From: an uncultured Treponema sp.
GTDB lineage: Bacteria > Spirochaetota > Spirochaetia > Treponematales > Treponemataceae
Direction: 5' to 3'
Assembly (NCBI GenBank): GCA_905372265.1
Contig: CAJPOL010000049.1
Span: forward strand, 1-13,163
DNA: 13,163 bases
Shown: positions 13,109 through 13,163 of the stretch, piece after piece
Numbering within the stretch: position 1 is the stretch's first letter
Layout: each line of letters starts with the position of its first letter
Notes under the pieces: generated by a model
Told to the model about the DNA's origin: nothing
Seen by the model: only the letters and a program-made list of their open reading frames with translations
Databases searched by the model: none
Made by a program: the position numbers and the translations under genes

Positions 13109-13163
13109 CATCTCCTAGGGGAATTGAACCCCTGTTGTCGGGATGAAAACCCGATGTCCTAAC
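13109..13163 (-). tRNA. tRNA-Glu(TTC), 3' part
   Basis: The 3' 55 nt of a tRNA on the minus strand; the acceptor 5' strand and most of the D-arm lie beyond the right edge. Visible parts are the GGAC of the D-stem, a TCGGG/CCCGA anticodon stem (13150-13154 with 13138-13142), loop TTTTCAT with anticodon TTC at 13145-13147, a 4-nt variable loop CAAC, the T-arm AGGGG-TTCAATT-CCCCT (13117-13133), the acceptor 3' strand AGGAGAT (13110-13116) and discriminator G (13109). The bases after the discriminator are CTC, so the CCA end is not encoded and must be added after transcription. The sequence closely resembles bacterial tRNA-Glu from the D-stem to the T-arm. Confidence 0.93.

Overview
The window looks like chromosomal DNA of an oral-type Treponema (Spirochaetes). 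The sigma-28, FapA and small-protein gene order is one I associate with treponemes and clostridia. Base composition, judged by eye at about 45% GC, is closer to the T. vincentii/T. medium group than to T. denticola. The species assignment is an inference and no search was run.

Layout, left to right. Positions 1-8443 are all on the minus strand. In transcription order they are glgX (debranching enzyme) and glgP (glycogen phosphorylase), 10 bp apart; ackA (acetate kinase) behind its own near-consensus promoter; a MalE-like maltodextrin-binding lipoprotein ending in a clear intrinsic terminator; a small lipoprotein with a glucosaminidase fold; and the 5' end of a MetN-type ABC ATPase running off the left edge. 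Positions 8529-12962 form a compact plus-strand operon: a 36-codon small ORF with a perfect Shine-Dalgarno sequence, a two-helix membrane protein of unknown function, the flagellar sigma factor (sigma-28, fliA/whiG), a FapA/DUF342 protein, a 110-residue hydrophilic protein, and a membrane-anchored coiled-coil protein with a C-terminal HTH-like segment (DUF6115/SwrB-like). The operon is followed by GC-rich hairpins. The window ends in a minus-strand tRNA-Glu(TTC) with its own terminator; its 5' part is cut off by the right edge.

How the genes fit together. GlgX and GlgP degrade stored glycogen to glucose-1-phosphate, AckA harvests ATP at the end of fermentation, and the MalE-like protein would deliver external maltodextrins, so the left half is a carbon and energy block. 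The right half is a motility-regulation block. The two are transcribed divergently from an intergenic stretch of under 100 bp. Some FapA homologues are known to link sugar-transport status to flagellation, so shared control is a reasonable hypothesis, but nothing here proves it.

Most of the window is ordinary housekeeping DNA. The least described parts are the coupled 36-codon ORF, the three unnamed proteins around sigma-28/FapA, the Jag-N-like N-terminus of FapA, a possibly leaderless metN start, and a hairpin bracketed by 11-bp direct repeats near 13,000. No CRISPR array, insertion sequence, phage gene or riboswitch was seen.
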